This document shows, piece after piece, positions 44,499 to 55,184 of a stretch of DNA of 64,000 nucleotides. Under the pieces are notes generated by a model. That model searched no databases. It worked only from the letters and a program-made list of their open reading frames with translations, and was not told the origin of the DNA. The first letter of the stretch is position 1; each line of letters begins with the position of its first letter. Where the stretch lies: assembly GCA_963695505.1 (NCBI GenBank), contig CAVOGX010000011.1:62001-126000 (forward strand). Direction: 5' to 3'. The position numbers were made by a program, and so were the translations under genes. The stretch comes from JACSRF01 sp963695505. GTDB taxonomy: Bacteria > Chloroflexota > Anaerolineae > Promineifilales > Promineifilaceae.

Positions 44499-47400
44499 AT
44501 GAATAATAAATATTGCCCCAACCTTCGACCAGAGTTTCCTTTTTTACTCCGACGTTCCCAAACTTCATCGCGATTCCTAAAATACCTAGCAATCCTTGTG
44601 GGCATCCTCGTGGTCATGAATTTATTTCTGGCCCCCAAAACGGCCAGGGCCATCAATCCGAGCCCGCTGCAAACATACTACCTCACCATGCCCGAAGATG
44701 ACACTTTGGATATGTTCTATGACAATGGGGCGGGTAACACAGCCCTCAGCCCTGTACGCAGCGTCACCTACATTACTATTGGCACCGACGGCACATTAAT
44801 TTATTACGATCAGTGGGAAGACGGCAGTTATGATGCCGACATCGCCAACCCCGGAAGCAACGTTTACAACGCTGCCGCTAACCCTGATGGCACCCAGGTC
44901 TGGGGTGATGGCATCCTCGGCAATGGCTGCCCTCCCAGCATCGATAACACTCCCAATCCCTGTCTGACACCTGATGACGACGTTTTTGAAAATGGCGACG
45001 TCATTGTCTTGGACAATGACGTCACTGTAGCTGGCGCTCCGGGTGGGCCATACTCGCGGAATCTTGCGCAAATCTTTTACGACGGCCGTGATAAATTTGG
45101 GGCTACTTTGCCCGTAGCCGTTGCCCGCGCTATCTGGCCTTCCGTCCCCGGTTCGCTCATGGCCGGCGGTGTGGAAGTGCTAGAAACCAACCGCCTGGGG
45201 ACCTCTTATACATCCCCGGTGGGCGAAGACACGACTACAGCTACCGCCGCCTTTGAAGATGTCCGCTGGTTTATCCTGGCTACCGGCGCATCGACAATTG
45301 ATGTAGATGCCAATGGAGATGGTGATTTAATCGATGTCAACGACCTGGATGGTTTTGCTTTAGCCGCCGGGGCAAAAATATCGGTAGATGGCATTCAGGA
45401 AGGAGCCACCCTGAACGTTGTTTCTGGCGCGCCTGTCTCCATCGATGTGGTTACTTCCGACATTGGCTCAACCTATGAATTCCGCTGGTTCAGCTTGCTC
45501 CCAGACAACTCCTGGCGGAATGATTACTATTCCCCAATTGGCACAGCTCCTCAAGGCAATAATGCTGGGTGCAGTGAAGTATGGTTATTCAACCCGGGTA
45601 ATTCGCCCATCACTGTTTTCTACGATTTTGTGGGTGGGGGGACACCTGATGGCAGTGTAACCGTTCCCGCTGGCGGCACAGCCGTTTCTCCTCGTGTACT
45701 TTACAATACCGGCGCACATATCTACACTGCCAGCCAAACAGATGTATTTCTCCCCTTCTCTATCACCGATTGTAGCCAGCAAACCGCCAGCGGTCAGATT
45801 AACGACTGGGGCGCACCCCTTTTCCCCACCGATCAACTAACACCCGAAGTGCTGGTCGGCTGGGCGCCCGGTTGTACCAACGAAAGCTACCAGGGCGTGT
45901 GTCTCGACGCTTCCAGCACCAGCCGCACGGACAGCCGCAGCGTTATCTGGCTGACGCCCCTGGCAAACACCACCCTCTTCGTTGACAAAGATGGGTCAGG
46001 CATTACATGCACCTCTAGCACAACAGCGACTGGAGCAGAACAAACCATCAACGCCACGGCCCTGGCCTCCTATCGCGTAGATCATGACCCCACCTCGCGG
46101 GCCTTCGTCCACGACAATTTTAGTATCCAGGCGTACAATAACAATACGGGCAATGGTGCTACCTTTACCGGGGTAACGCAATCTACCTGGGCGTCCAATT
46201 GGACAGAAACAGGGGATGATGGCGCGGCCAATGCCGGGGCAATCTGGATTACCGGCGGCGCTTTACAGTTCCGGGATAATGGCGGCGATGAAACAAATAT
46301 ATCTATCCAGCGCTCCCGAAACCTATCTGGGCAATTCTTTTCCCGTCTGAGCTTCAAAGTGCAGTTTGCGGGAAATTACAACAGCGACGACGCGCTGGCT
46401 GTGGAAGTCTCTCCTGATGGCGGTACCACCTGGTTTACCCTGGAGGAAATTGAAGGGCCAATTTCCTACCCGGCAACCACGCAGCTTGCCAGTAAAGTTT
46501 ATCGCATCTCCCCCTACAACAGCGCCAATACTGCCATCCGTTTCCGCACCGTGGGCAACCTGGAAGCGGGCGACACCTGGTCTATTGACGAAGTTCACAT
46601 TGACAATGCCCCTGATGGCGACTTTGACATGACCGGGGCTTACATCCGCACCTGTAACGAAGTGGCGTTCTCGGCCGCCTATGGCCAGGATCCCGCCCTC
46701 AGCTTTAGCGGTGATGATGAAGCCCCCGACCTGGGCACATTTGTTCCCCCCTATGGTGCGCAAATAGCCATGACAAAAGTTGCTAACTCGGCTTATGTCT
46801 CTTCTGGTGACCTGATCACCTACCAGTACGAAGTCCGAAGCATTCTGGGCACGACAGTCAACAACGTCCGGATTGAGGATGATCTTTGCGAACCGGAAAC
46901 CTACATCTCTGGAGATACTGATACCGATGGTCTTTTGGAACCAGGCGAGACGTGGGTATACGAATGTACAACAGAGCTGTTTGTAGACACCACCAACACG
47001 GCCTACGCTTGTGCACTCTTAGGCAGCGGCGAGATTTGCAGCGTGCCTGATCAAGCGACGGTAGCGGTCCGCAGCGCCGTGGGTGATTACGTGTGGGTGG
47101 ATGAAGATGGCGATGGCGACCAGGATGCCGGGGAACCGGGCATCCCCAATGTGCTTGTGACGCTGCAGGGAACTGATGTCAGTGGTAACCCGGTGAGTTT
47201 AACTACCTACACAGATGCTAACGGCCGTTACCTCTTCCCCGACGTCCCCCCCAGCAACGCTTCCGGCTATACCATCACCATAGACACCAACACCCTCCCT
47301 GCCGGACTGGCTGCCAACCCCTCCTACGACGAGGACGGCACCGGCACCCCCCACACCAGCAGCCTGATCCTCAACTCCGAAACAGAATATCTAAGCGCCG

Positions 47401-50400
47401 ATTTTGGCTACAACTGGGCCGCCCCCGGTGACACCAATGGCAATACCGGCACGGGAGCCATCGGCGACCGGGTCTGGATCGACGCCGACGGTGATGGCTT
47501 GGAAGACCCCGAAGAACCCGGCTTCTACAATGCCACCGTCGAATTACTCACCCCCGGTCCAGATGGCATCTTAGGCACCGTTGACGACATCGTCGCCGCC
47601 ACAACCACCACCGACTACAACGGCAGCTACATTTTTGACAACCTCGATGCCGGCGCCTACACCGTGCGCGTCACCCCGCCCACAGGGTATACGCAAACTG
47701 GCGATCCCGATCAGCCGGGTGTAACCTGCACCACCTGCGATACCCAAACCACAACCCCGATTTTGCTTGCGCCTGGCGACGTTTATCTGAACGCCGACTT
47801 TGGCTTCCAGCCTGACGCCGGAAATGGCGCCACCATCGGCGACACGCTGTGGGTAGATGCTAACCTCGATAATACCCAGGACGGCAGTGAGCCGGTCCTG
47901 CCCGGCGTCACGGTCTCCCTCATCCGCGACCTCAATGGCAACGGCCAATGGGATGCGGGCGAACCCATTATTGCCACTGACGTAACCGATGCCAATGGCC
48001 AATACCTGTTTAACGGGATGCCGGTGGCCGACGGCACAGGCACTGACGATTACCTGGTGTGGGTCAATGACACGGCCAATGTGCTGCAAGGGCTAACCGC
48101 CACCTACGACGCCGATGGCAGCAGCCCCGCCAGCGGTTTGGTTACAGGCCTGGGCATCAGCGCGGTGGCCGACCTCACGCCAGCAGGGAATTTCGACCAG
48201 GACTTTGCTTACGTGCCTTCCAACCACCAGTCCGGCGAAGGGCTGATTGGCGACACTGTCTGGCTGGACACCGACAACGATGGCTCATTTGACCCTGGCG
48301 AAGGGCTTGAAGGCGTGCTGGTTTCACTGGTTGATAACAATGGGAACATCATTACGCGGGTGCGCACCAACGAAAATGGGCAATACTTCTTTGGGGGCCT
48401 ACCTGCGGGTACTTACACCGTCCAGGTAGATTACAACACCCTGCCCAACGGCGGCCTGGGGCTGACCAACTTCTCTGACCCTGATGGTGGAGCAATTCAT
48501 GAATCCACTCTCACCCTGACCGCTGGCGAAATCAACCTTAATCAAGACTTTGGTTACAATGCCGCTGCCCCCAACACCATTGGCGGCACCCTTTGGGAAG
48601 ACAGTGACGCCGATGGCACCCAGGATGGCGGCGAAACCACCGTCTTCTCTGGGGTGACTATTGGGTTGTATGTGGACACCAACTTGAATGGTATTCTCGA
48701 TAACGAAGACCGGCTGGTAGGCACAGACACCACCGATGGCAGTGGCAGCTACAGCTTCACTAACCTGCCCGATGCCACCTACTTTGTAGATGTCATTGAT
48801 GATGCCAACGTGCTGAACGGTTACTGGCATGCCGACGGCCCCAATGATGGCGCAGATGGTAACAGCCAAATCGACTCTTACACTGTTTCTGTCAGCGGTG
48901 GGGAAACCAACACCACCGGCGATTTTGGCTACTATCGCGATCCGGCCAGCATTGGCGACTTCGTCTGGGATGACCTGGACCGGGATGGTGTGCAAGATGT
49001 GGGCGAGCCCGGCATTGCCGACGCGGAAGTGCAGCTCACCATCACCTGGCCTGGCGGCGGAACCACCATCCTGACAACCCAAACAGATGCCAACGGTTTC
49101 TACAGCTTTGGCAACCTGCTGCTGGATGAGGACTTTAACGGCGCGGGCGGCGGCGAGCCAACCTTTGAAGTCGCCTTTATACCTCCTGGCACCTATGCCC
49201 CCACCGCTGAAGACCAGGGCGGCAATGATGACCTGGATTCCGACGGCTTGAGCGAACCAGCCGCACCGGTTCAGGGCGAAGCCATAACCAACATCGACAG
49301 TGGTTTCAAGCAAGTGGTGCAGATTGGCGATACCCTCTGGTATGACTGGGATGGTGATGGCGTGCAAGACGCCGACGAACCAGGCATTGCGGGTGTTGTG
49401 GTGGAACTGGACAATGGCTCCTGCACCGTAGGCGGCGACTGTCCTACGGCCACCACCGATGCCAACGGTAATTACTTCTTCGATGACCTGCTGCCTGGCA
49501 CCTACACAGTCCTTGTGCAGACGAGTACGCTGCCCGCGGGGGTAGCCCAAACCGGCGACCCAGACCAACCCGGCGTGACCTGTACCGCCTGCGACAACGC
49601 CAGCACCATCGTGGCCACCGCCCCAGGGACTTATGACACCCTAGACTTTGGCTACCAGGGCACGGGATCCATTTCTGACTACGTTTGGAACGACCTGGAT
49701 GGGGATGGCGTGCAGGACGGTGGTGAATCCGGCATTGGCGGGGTAACGGTGTGGGTCGACCTGGACAACGACGGGATTCAAGACCCCAACGAACCCAGCG
49801 ACGTAACCGATGACAATGGGGCGTATTACATTGGCGGCCTGCCGGCCGGAACCTACACGGTACGCACGGCCGGCGCGCCTATCAGCGGCGCCACGCCCAC
49901 CTATGACCTCGACGGCCCAGGGACGGCCAACGTGGCCAGCGTGGCCCTGTCTGCCGGAGAAGACCGCAGCGATGTGGATTGGGGCTATCAGTTTGCAGCC
50001 CTTTCCATCGCCAAGACCTCCGATGCGGTAGGCACGGTGAACCCTGGCGACACCATTGAATACACGCTGGTCATCCGCAACAACACCGCCAGCCAGCACA
50101 CGGGCATCGTCATCTCGGACACACTCCCCGCCGGCACAACTTACGTGGCAAATAGCGCATCAGCGACCGGTTATATCATTAGCTCAGAATCCGTCAGGGA
50201 TGAATTCTCTACACAAGCCTACGACAACAATGATGGCACGGTAAATTGGGCCACTGATTGGATTGAGAACGATCCCGCTGGCAGTAGTGGGCCAATAGGC
50301 GATTATGTTGGTATCACAACCGGGGGCCGCCTTTTCTTTCACTGGGCATGGGTGGGTGACGAACGGATCGAGCGCAGCATCAATCTCGGCAATGCGTTGA

Positions 50401-51770
50401 ACGCAACCCTTACCTTTGACTGGGAAACCGTTGGCCTTGACACCAACGAACTGATCGCTGTGCGGGTTTCCACAGACGGTACAAACTTTACGACATTAGC
50501 TACCTATGGCGGTACCCAAACCGGCAGCGCGTCGTTAAGTCTAGCCAGTTATCTGACAAGCAATACAATCATTCGTTTTGAGGCTCCACCCGGTTCTACA
50601 GACTGGGAGTCTGGTGAATATGCCTATTTTGATAATGTACAAGTCGCATACACCGAGCAGTCTAACCTCGCAACAAACCCAGGAGGTTCCCCTCCCGTAC
50701 TAGTAGCAGCAGTTGACGGCTACAGCTTGCAACCGGGTCAAACCATGACGGTTACTTTCCAGGTAACGGTTAACGATCCGGTGCCAAACGGCCTGGCCAG
50801 CATCGACAACACGGCGTCTGTGGTCAGTGACCAACAGCTTACACCGATGTACGATACCGTCTCTGATGATCTGACCACGGCCAGCATAGGCGACCGGGTT
50901 TGGAGTGACCTGAATGGCGACGGCGTGCAGGATGGCGGCGAGGTAGGTATTGCCGGGGCCACGGTAGAACTATACGACGCCAGTAATAATCTAGTAGCCA
51001 CCACGACCACCGACAGCAACGGCGACTATCTGTTCAGCGATTTGGTATCGGGAGACTACACAGTGCGGGTGACTGCGCCGGGGGGCTGGCGCGCCACCTA
51101 TGATGAAGACAGCGGTACCACATCTCCGGACAGCCAAACGGCCGTCACCGTTAACAGTGGTGACAACCACGTAACCGCCGACTTCGGCTTCGAACCCGCC
51201 CTGGCCGTGGGAGGCACGGTTTGGAACGATCAGGACGACAACGACGGCTCTGCTGTAGGCGACCCCGGCATTGCCAACGTCACCGTGGAACTGTGGTCTG
51301 TAGATGCAAACGGGGATCCTTTGGCAAGGCTGGCCACAACTGTATCAAACGCGAATGGCGGGTACCTCTTCAACGGGCTGGATGCAGGGGATTACGTTAT
51401 CATCGTCCCCAACTCTCCGCCCGGATTCTCTAGAAGCGTGGCGGGGAATCCAGACCCGGACAACGATGTGGATAATGATGACAACGGTGGGCCAACAGAC
51501 GGCGTGCCCAATGGCAGCGGGCCGGTGCAAAGCCTTCCCATAACCCTGGAACCGATGGACGGCAGCTACAATGGGCAAGAACCCGATACGGATGGAGACA
51601 GTAACCGCTCCAACCTGACGGTGGACTTCGGCTATTCCAACGACCCCACGGCCGTTTCCCTGCAAACCTTCACCGCCGCCGCGAAAAGTCCCTTACTGGC
51701 CCTGGCTGCCGCAAGCTTGCTAGCCATTGCCGCTCTGGGCATTTTCTTCGCCCGGCGCAGAACCAGGTAA
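44499..51770 (+). CDS. Giant secreted surface protein with SdrD-B repeats, 2423 aa
   Basis: N-terminal membrane or signal segment (about residues 27-50, YLAILVGILVVMNLFLA ending near KTARA). A long unclassified region follows to about 540, then a concanavalin/MAM-like module (VHDNFSIQAYNNNTGNG to WSIDEVHIDN). From about 856 there are ten SdrD-B (Cna-B-like) repeats, each starting like IGDTLWYDWDGDGVQDADEP with Ca-binding Asp patterns. A DUF11 domain (SIAKTSDAVGTVNPGDTIEY) is split by a second MAM-like module (about 1890-2050). The end is LLALAAASLLAIAALGIFF plus ARRRTR, a membrane anchor with basic tail as in sorted proteins. Likely a cell-surface adhesin or sheath protein. AAGGAG is about 12 bases before ATG. 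Confidence 0.86.
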   Translation: MNNKYCPNLRPEFPFLLRRSQTSSRFLKYLAILVGILVVMNLFLAPKTARAINPSPLQTYYLTMPEDDTLDMFYDNGAGNTALSPVRSVTYITIGTDGTLIYYDQWEDGSYDADIANPGSNVYNAAANPDGTQVWGDGILGNGCPPSIDNTPNPCLTPDDDVFENGDVIVLDNDVTVAGAPGGPYSRNLAQIFYDGRDKFGATLPVAVARAIWPSVPGSLMAGGVEVLETNRLGTSYTSPVGEDTTTATAAFEDVRWFILATGASTIDVDANGDGDLIDVNDLDGFALAAGAKISVDGIQEGATLNVVSGAPVSIDVVTSDIGSTYEFRWFSLLPDNSWRNDYYSPIGTAPQGNNAGCSEVWLFNPGNSPITVFYDFVGGGTPDGSVTVPAGGTAVSPRVLYNTGAHIYTASQTDVFLPFSITDCSQQTASGQINDWGAPLFPTDQLTPEVLVGWAPGCTNESYQGVCLDASSTSRTDSRSVIWLTPLANTTLFVDKDGSGITCTSSTTATGAEQTINATALASYRVDHDPTSRAFVHDNFSIQAYNNNTGNGATFTGVTQSTWASNWTETGDDGAANAGAIWITGGALQFRDNGGDETNISIQRSRNLSGQFFSRLSFKVQFAGNYNSDDALAVEVSPDGGTTWFTLEEIEGPISYPATTQLASKVYRISPYNSANTAIRFRTVGNLEAGDTWSIDEVHIDNAPDGDFDMTGAYIRTCNEVAFSAAYGQDPALSFSGDDEAPDLGTFVPPYGAQIAMTKVANSAYVSSGDLITYQYEVRSILGTTVNNVRIEDDLCEPETYISGDTDTDGLLEPGETWVYECTTELFVDTTNTAYACALLGSGEICSVPDQATVAVRSAVGDYVWVDEDGDGDQDAGEPGIPNVLVTLQGTDVSGNPVSLTTYTDANGRYLFPDVPPSNASGYTITIDTNTLPAGLAANPSYDEDGTGTPHTSSLILNSETEYLSADFGYNWAAPGDTNGNTGTGAIGDRVWIDADGDGLEDPEEPGFYNATVELLTPGPDGILGTVDDIVAATTTTDYNGSYIFDNLDAGAYTVRVTPPTGYTQTGDPDQPGVTCTTCDTQTTTPILLAPGDVYLNADFGFQPDAGNGATIGDTLWVDANLDNTQDGSEPVLPGVTVSLIRDLNGNGQWDAGEPIIATDVTDANGQYLFNGMPVADGTGTDDYLVWVNDTANVLQGLTATYDADGSSPASGLVTGLGISAVADLTPAGNFDQDFAYVPSNHQSGEGLIGDTVWLDTDNDGSFDPGEGLEGVLVSLVDNNGNIITRVRTNENGQYFFGGLPAGTYTVQVDYNTLPNGGLGLTNFSDPDGGAIHESTLTLTAGEINLNQDFGYNAAAPNTIGGTLWEDSDADGTQDGGETTVFSGVTIGLYVDTNLNGILDNEDRLVGTDTTDGSGSYSFTNLPDATYFVDVIDDANVLNGYWHADGPNDGADGNSQIDSYTVSVSGGETNTTGDFGYYRDPASIGDFVWDDLDRDGVQDVGEPGIADAEVQLTITWPGGGTTILTTQTDANGFYSFGNLLLDEDFNGAGGGEPTFEVAFIPPGTYAPTAEDQGGNDDLDSDGLSEPAAPVQGEAITNIDSGFKQVVQIGDTLWYDWDGDGVQDADEPGIAGVVVELDNGSCTVGGDCPTATTDANGNYFFDDLLPGTYTVLVQTSTLPAGVAQTGDPDQPGVTCTACDNASTIVATAPGTYDTLDFGYQGTGSISDYVWNDLDGDGVQDGGESGIGGVTVWVDLDNDGIQDPNEPSDVTDDNGAYYIGGLPAGTYTVRTAGAPISGATPTYDLDGPGTANVASVALSAGEDRSDVDWGYQFAALSIAKTSDAVGTVNPGDTIEYTLVIRNNTASQHTGIVISDTLPAGTTYVANSASATGYIISSESVRDEFSTQAYDNNDGTVNWATDWIENDPAGSSGPIGDYVGITTGGRLFFHWAWVGDERIERSINLGNALNATLTFDWETVGLDTNELIAVRVSTDGTNFTTLATYGGTQTGSASLSLASYLTSNTIIRFEAPPGSTDWESGEYAYFDNVQVAYTEQSNLATNPGGSPPVLVAAVDGYSLQPGQTMTVTFQVTVNDPVPNGLASIDNTASVVSDQQLTPMYDTVSDDLTTASIGDRVWSDLNGDGVQDGGEVGIAGATVELYDASNNLVATTTTDSNGDYLFSDLVSGDYTVRVTAPGGWRATYDEDSGTTSPDSQTAVTVNSGDNHVTADFGFEPALAVGGTVWNDQDDNDGSAVGDPGIANVTVELWSVDANGDPLARLATTVSNANGGYLFNGLDAGDYVIIVPNSPPGFSRSVAGNPDPDNDVDNDDNGGPTDGVPNGSGPVQSLPITLEPMDGSYNGQEPDTDGDSNRSNLTVDFGYSNDPTAVSLQTFTAAAKSPLLALAAASLLAIAALGIFFARRRTR

Positions 51771-51796
51771 CGCATACGCTCAGCAGCATGACACAA

Positions 51797-51831
51797 GGGA
51801 TGTTCTCCGGTTGGGGAGCATCCCTTTTTTT
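51797..51831 (+). terminator. Terminator of the giant surface gene
   Basis: GGGATGTTCTCC, loop GGTT, GGGGAGCATCCC, then seven T. Confidence 0.88.
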
Positions 51832-51877
51832 GTGGGAAACGGCCGTTTCCCCTGATTGCAGTTACCAGAATTACCCC

Positions 51878-51914
51878 GGGCACAGTACTATGGTACTATT
51901 TAAGTGCCCTTTTT
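51878..51914 (+). terminator. Second terminator-like hairpin
   Basis: GGGCAC and GTGCCC enclose an inner AGTAC-TATG-GTACT hairpin and are followed by five T and soon eight more. A back-up terminator or a leader element of the next gene. Confidence 0.5.
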
Positions 51915-51989
51915 GAGTTTTTTTTGTATCGTTATTTTATCCCCCTCTTGGGGAGCCAAACCAGTTTCAATTGCATAGAGGAGAATAAA

Positions 51990-54122
51990 ATGTCCCCAAA
52001 GCAGCTTAGTCGAATTACCTTGCTGGCCGTCCTTATGCTGGGTGGTTTGTGGTTGATACTGCATGCCGTCAGCCCCGCCCCCGAAAGCGTCACACGCCAA
52101 GACGCCATGCAGGCCCTGGCGCCGATTGCCGTTGACCGGCCTGCCCCAGCGGGCGCGCCGGTCGTTTTACAGCAGCAGGCCCGGCCGGTAGCCGTCAACC
52201 TGGCCGACATTCCTGCCGGCGTTTACGATGCCAACAACCAGCTTGACCGCTGGAAACGCGGCGAAATAGACCTGGACGAGCAAGACGGCCGTCTTTCCCG
52301 CGCCGAAATCGCTGAGCTGCAAGCTGCCGCCCTGCGCCTGGAGCCTAATGCCAACATCCAGGTCGCCAGCAGCAGCCCCGCCCTCAATGCCCCCACCAGC
52401 AGCGCCGGTTTTGACAGCCTCGACTACACCGAATGCTGCGGTGGCGGCGGCAATGTGCCGCCTGACCCCGAAATTGCCGCCGGGCCCAACCACGTCATTG
52501 CCGTGGTCAACGTGGCCTTCGAAATTTATGACACCAATGGCAACAGCCTGGTCGGCCCCACCACTTTCGACAGCTTCATGGCCAGCAATCCCGCCTGCAC
52601 GGGCGTATTTGACCCCAACGCCCTGTACGACGAGCAGGCCGGACGCTTTGTGCTGGGCATCGACGCCAATGGCGCCGCCTACTGCATTGCCGTTTCCCAA
52701 ACCGGTGATCCCACCGGCAGTTGGAACATCTACGCCTTTTCCACCGGCAGCGACTTTTTCGATTACCCCCACGCTGGCGTAGGCAATGACGCCATCTACA
52801 TGGGCGGCAACATGTTCCGCTGCCGCGGCCCATTCAACTGCAGCTTTGCCGAAGCCCGCATTTGGGCCTTCGACAAGTGGGCCATGTACAGCGGACAAAC
52901 GGCCAGCTTCGTCACCCGCAGCCTGGGCAGCGGCGAATTCACGCCCCAGCCCCTCAATTTGCACGGCTGGAACCAGAACACCTGGCCAGCCGGCGGTCCC
53001 CATCACTTTTTGACTATTACCGATTTCAACAATGGTGGCATCCACACCATATACGCCTGGAATGATCCTTTTGGCGCCAACAGCCTGGGCGTCGCCGGTA
53101 CGGTGAACCTGAACGCGGCCACAGGCATGACGCCCGGCTTCCCGGTGGACGTGCCGCAGCTAGGTGGCCAAACCTTGCAGGCCAACGATTGGCGGCCACA
53201 AGATTTCGAGTATCGCAATGGATCGGGGTGGACGGCTTCAACAGTGGCCTGCAACCCGGGCAGCGGCACGGTAAACTGCGTGCGCTGGGCGCAAATTGAC
53301 TTGGCTACTTTCTCCGTGACCAATGCCGGCGTATATGGTTCCAACGGCGAATACCGCTTCTTTGCGGACGTGGCCACCAACGCCTGCAATGACATGGCCA
53401 TCGGTTATAGTAAGTCCAGCACCAGCATTTACCCCGGCATTTGGGTGACGGGTCGGCAAAGCGGCGATCCGGCAGGTACGCTGCAGGCCGAAGCCCTGCT
53501 GAAAGCGGGCGAAATTGCCTACACTTCTTTCGAGACTTCCGCGCCGCGCCGCTGGGGCGACTACACGGAAATGACCATTGCCCCCGATGGCGTCACCTTC
53601 TGGTACCTGGGTGAATACAGCAAAAATACAGGCACCACCGACGGCCGTTGGGGCACTTACATTGGCTCCTTTAGCTATGCGTGCGATCCGGGCAATGGCG
53701 ACCCCACGCCTACACCAGTTCCACCCACGCCGACCCCTGTGCCACCTACGCCCACGCCAGTGCCCCCCACACCTACGCCAGTACCGGGTGCGTCTCTGCA
53801 TGTGGCTGATCTGGACGGTACGGCCGTTACCAATCGCAATCGCTGGGACGCCACAGCCACCATCCTGGTTGTTGACGCCAGCAGCAGCCCGGTGCCTGGC
53901 GCCACCGTCACCGGTAATTGGGACGTGGCCGGCAGCGCAAGCTGTACCACCAACAGCAGCGGCCTTTGCAGCGTCAGCGCCACGCGCATCCGCACTAACC
54001 TTAACAGCGCCACTTTTACCGTCAGCAACGTTACCGCCAGCGGCTACACCTACGACCCGGGCGCCAACAGCGACCCTGACGGCGACAGCAATGGCACCAG
54101 CATCACCATCCTGAAACCGTGA
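51990..54122 (+). CDS. Secreted protein with proline-rich linker and C-terminal Ig-like domain
   Basis: 710 aa. An N-terminal signal or anchor helix (ITLLAVLMLGGLWLILHAV) is followed by a 120-residue spacer. The main domain (about 145-580) contains PPDPEIAAGPNHVIAVVN, YDEQAGRFVLGIDANG and DFFDYPHAGVGNDAIYMGGN. These recur in large secreted bacterial proteins of unknown function and suggest a beta-propeller. A linker of repeated PTPTPVPP (about 594-618) leads to a Cna-B/Ig-like domain with SSSPVPGATVTGNW. No C-terminal anchor is present. GAGGAG seven bases before ATG 51990. Its position after the giant gene suggests a shared role at the cell surface. Confidence 0.78.
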   Translation: MSPKQLSRITLLAVLMLGGLWLILHAVSPAPESVTRQDAMQALAPIAVDRPAPAGAPVVLQQQARPVAVNLADIPAGVYDANNQLDRWKRGEIDLDEQDGRLSRAEIAELQAAALRLEPNANIQVASSSPALNAPTSSAGFDSLDYTECCGGGGNVPPDPEIAAGPNHVIAVVNVAFEIYDTNGNSLVGPTTFDSFMASNPACTGVFDPNALYDEQAGRFVLGIDANGAAYCIAVSQTGDPTGSWNIYAFSTGSDFFDYPHAGVGNDAIYMGGNMFRCRGPFNCSFAEARIWAFDKWAMYSGQTASFVTRSLGSGEFTPQPLNLHGWNQNTWPAGGPHHFLTITDFNNGGIHTIYAWNDPFGANSLGVAGTVNLNAATGMTPGFPVDVPQLGGQTLQANDWRPQDFEYRNGSGWTASTVACNPGSGTVNCVRWAQIDLATFSVTNAGVYGSNGEYRFFADVATNACNDMAIGYSKSSTSIYPGIWVTGRQSGDPAGTLQAEALLKAGEIAYTSFETSAPRRWGDYTEMTIAPDGVTFWYLGEYSKNTGTTDGRWGTYIGSFSYACDPGNGDPTPTPVPPTPTPVPPTPTPVPPTPTPVPGASLHVADLDGTAVTNRNRWDATATILVVDASSSPVPGATVTGNWDVAGSASCTTNSSGLCSVSATRIRTNLNSATFTVSNVTASGYTYDPGANSDPDGDSNGTSITILKP

Positions 54123-54149
54123 TTGGGTAATAATGGCTGAATAACGAAA

Positions 54150-54177
54150 AGGCGGTCCCTGGTGGCCGCCTTTTTTG
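54150..54177 (+). terminator. Terminator after the secreted protein gene
   Basis: AAGGCGG-T-CC and GG-CCGCCTT pair around a short loop and are followed by six T. Confidence 0.8.
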
Positions 54178-54235
54178 TTAATCCACAAAATATGAGCAAG
54201 TTTGCCAGCACGCCTGGCCGCAGCCAGACTCTGGC

Positions 54236-54964
54236 TCAATTACCAGGCAATGGCGCAAGACCTGTATCCTGCAAGCGCGCCAGCAATTCTTGAAACGCAT
54301 CTTCGTAACCCTTGTCAAAAAATAGGCGCTGATACACCCGCCACATGGGGGGCAGGGCACATTTTTGTACCTGGGCCGGGATGAAACGCAGCAGGCCTTC
54401 ATGCTCCAGCTCAATGGCCACGTCCGTTTCACTCTTTACCCAACGAGAGGACACCGCATGGGGAGACAGCAGCAGCAAAAATACGCCGCTCTCGTCCAGG
54501 CCGCGGTTGATGGCCTCCACCCATTTCTCGCCCGGGCGAATGCTGTCCGGCGCAAGCCAGATTTGCCATCCCGCATGGCGCAGATCTGCCGCCAGCCGCC
54601 GGGCAAAGGCGGCATCTTGATGCGCATGGCTGATAAAAATTTGGCGCAGGTGGCGGGTGACCACAACGGGCAAAGCGGGGGGGTCATCCCCTAACGAAGC
54701 GCGCAATAATCGATCCAGGTTTGCCGTGGGCCGTTCCCGTTTCAGAGCCGCGGCAAGATCCGCCATTCGCCCCTGCCGGGAGCAGTGTTCTAACAGGGCG
54801 CGTGCCTTCTGACTTTTGCGCATGCTTTCGCCAAGATCGTTATAGACCACGGGAAAATAGTCAAAGCAAAAATCGGTTAACTCATGATCGGCAAAGGCTT
54901 CCATAAGAAAGCGCCGCAGTTGAACCAGTTGTGGATCGGGCATATGAATACGGATGAGCCTCAT
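54236..54964 (-). CDS. TIR-domain protein with N-terminal effector-associated-type domain
   Basis: 242 aa. Residues about 10-78 (QLVQLRRFLMEAFADHEL, then DFCFDYFPVVYNDLGESM) match the small helical effector-associated modules of bacterial conflict proteins. Residues about 107-232 form a TIR domain: RQIFISHAHQDAAFARRLAA, WLAPDSIRPGEKWVEAIN and the catalytic-glutamate region SRWVKSETDVAIE with Glu179 conserved, so NAD-cleaving activity is possible. There is no NTPase or sensor in the same protein, so activation probably depends on a partner with a like domain. ATG 54943 is an alternative start. Confidence 0.82.
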   Translation of the reverse strand: MRLIRIHMPDPQLVQLRRFLMEAFADHELTDFCFDYFPVVYNDLGESMRKSQKARALLEHCSRQGRMADLAAALKRERPTANLDRLLRASLGDDPPALPVVVTRHLRQIFISHAHQDAAFARRLAADLRHAGWQIWLAPDSIRPGEKWVEAINRGLDESGVFLLLLSPHAVSSRWVKSETDVAIELEHEGLLRFIPAQVQKCALPPMWRVYQRLFFDKGYEDAFQELLARLQDTGLAPLPGN

Positions 54965-55184
54965 CTCTGGGTTCTGAAAGCGCAGTCACCCAGGGCAATT
55001 ATTGCCGTTTACCAGGATTCAGTGTGGGGTAGGAGGGCGGGGGAAACGGCCGTTTCTCGAACAAACAAGAACGTATGTTCCAAAAAAGAATTGTACCATG
55101 CCGGTCTGATTCCCCCTCTCCCCCTCCGTGAAGAAGGCGTAAAAGTTAGCCGGTTGTGACAAAGGGTGGCACACGCCCGTTTGG

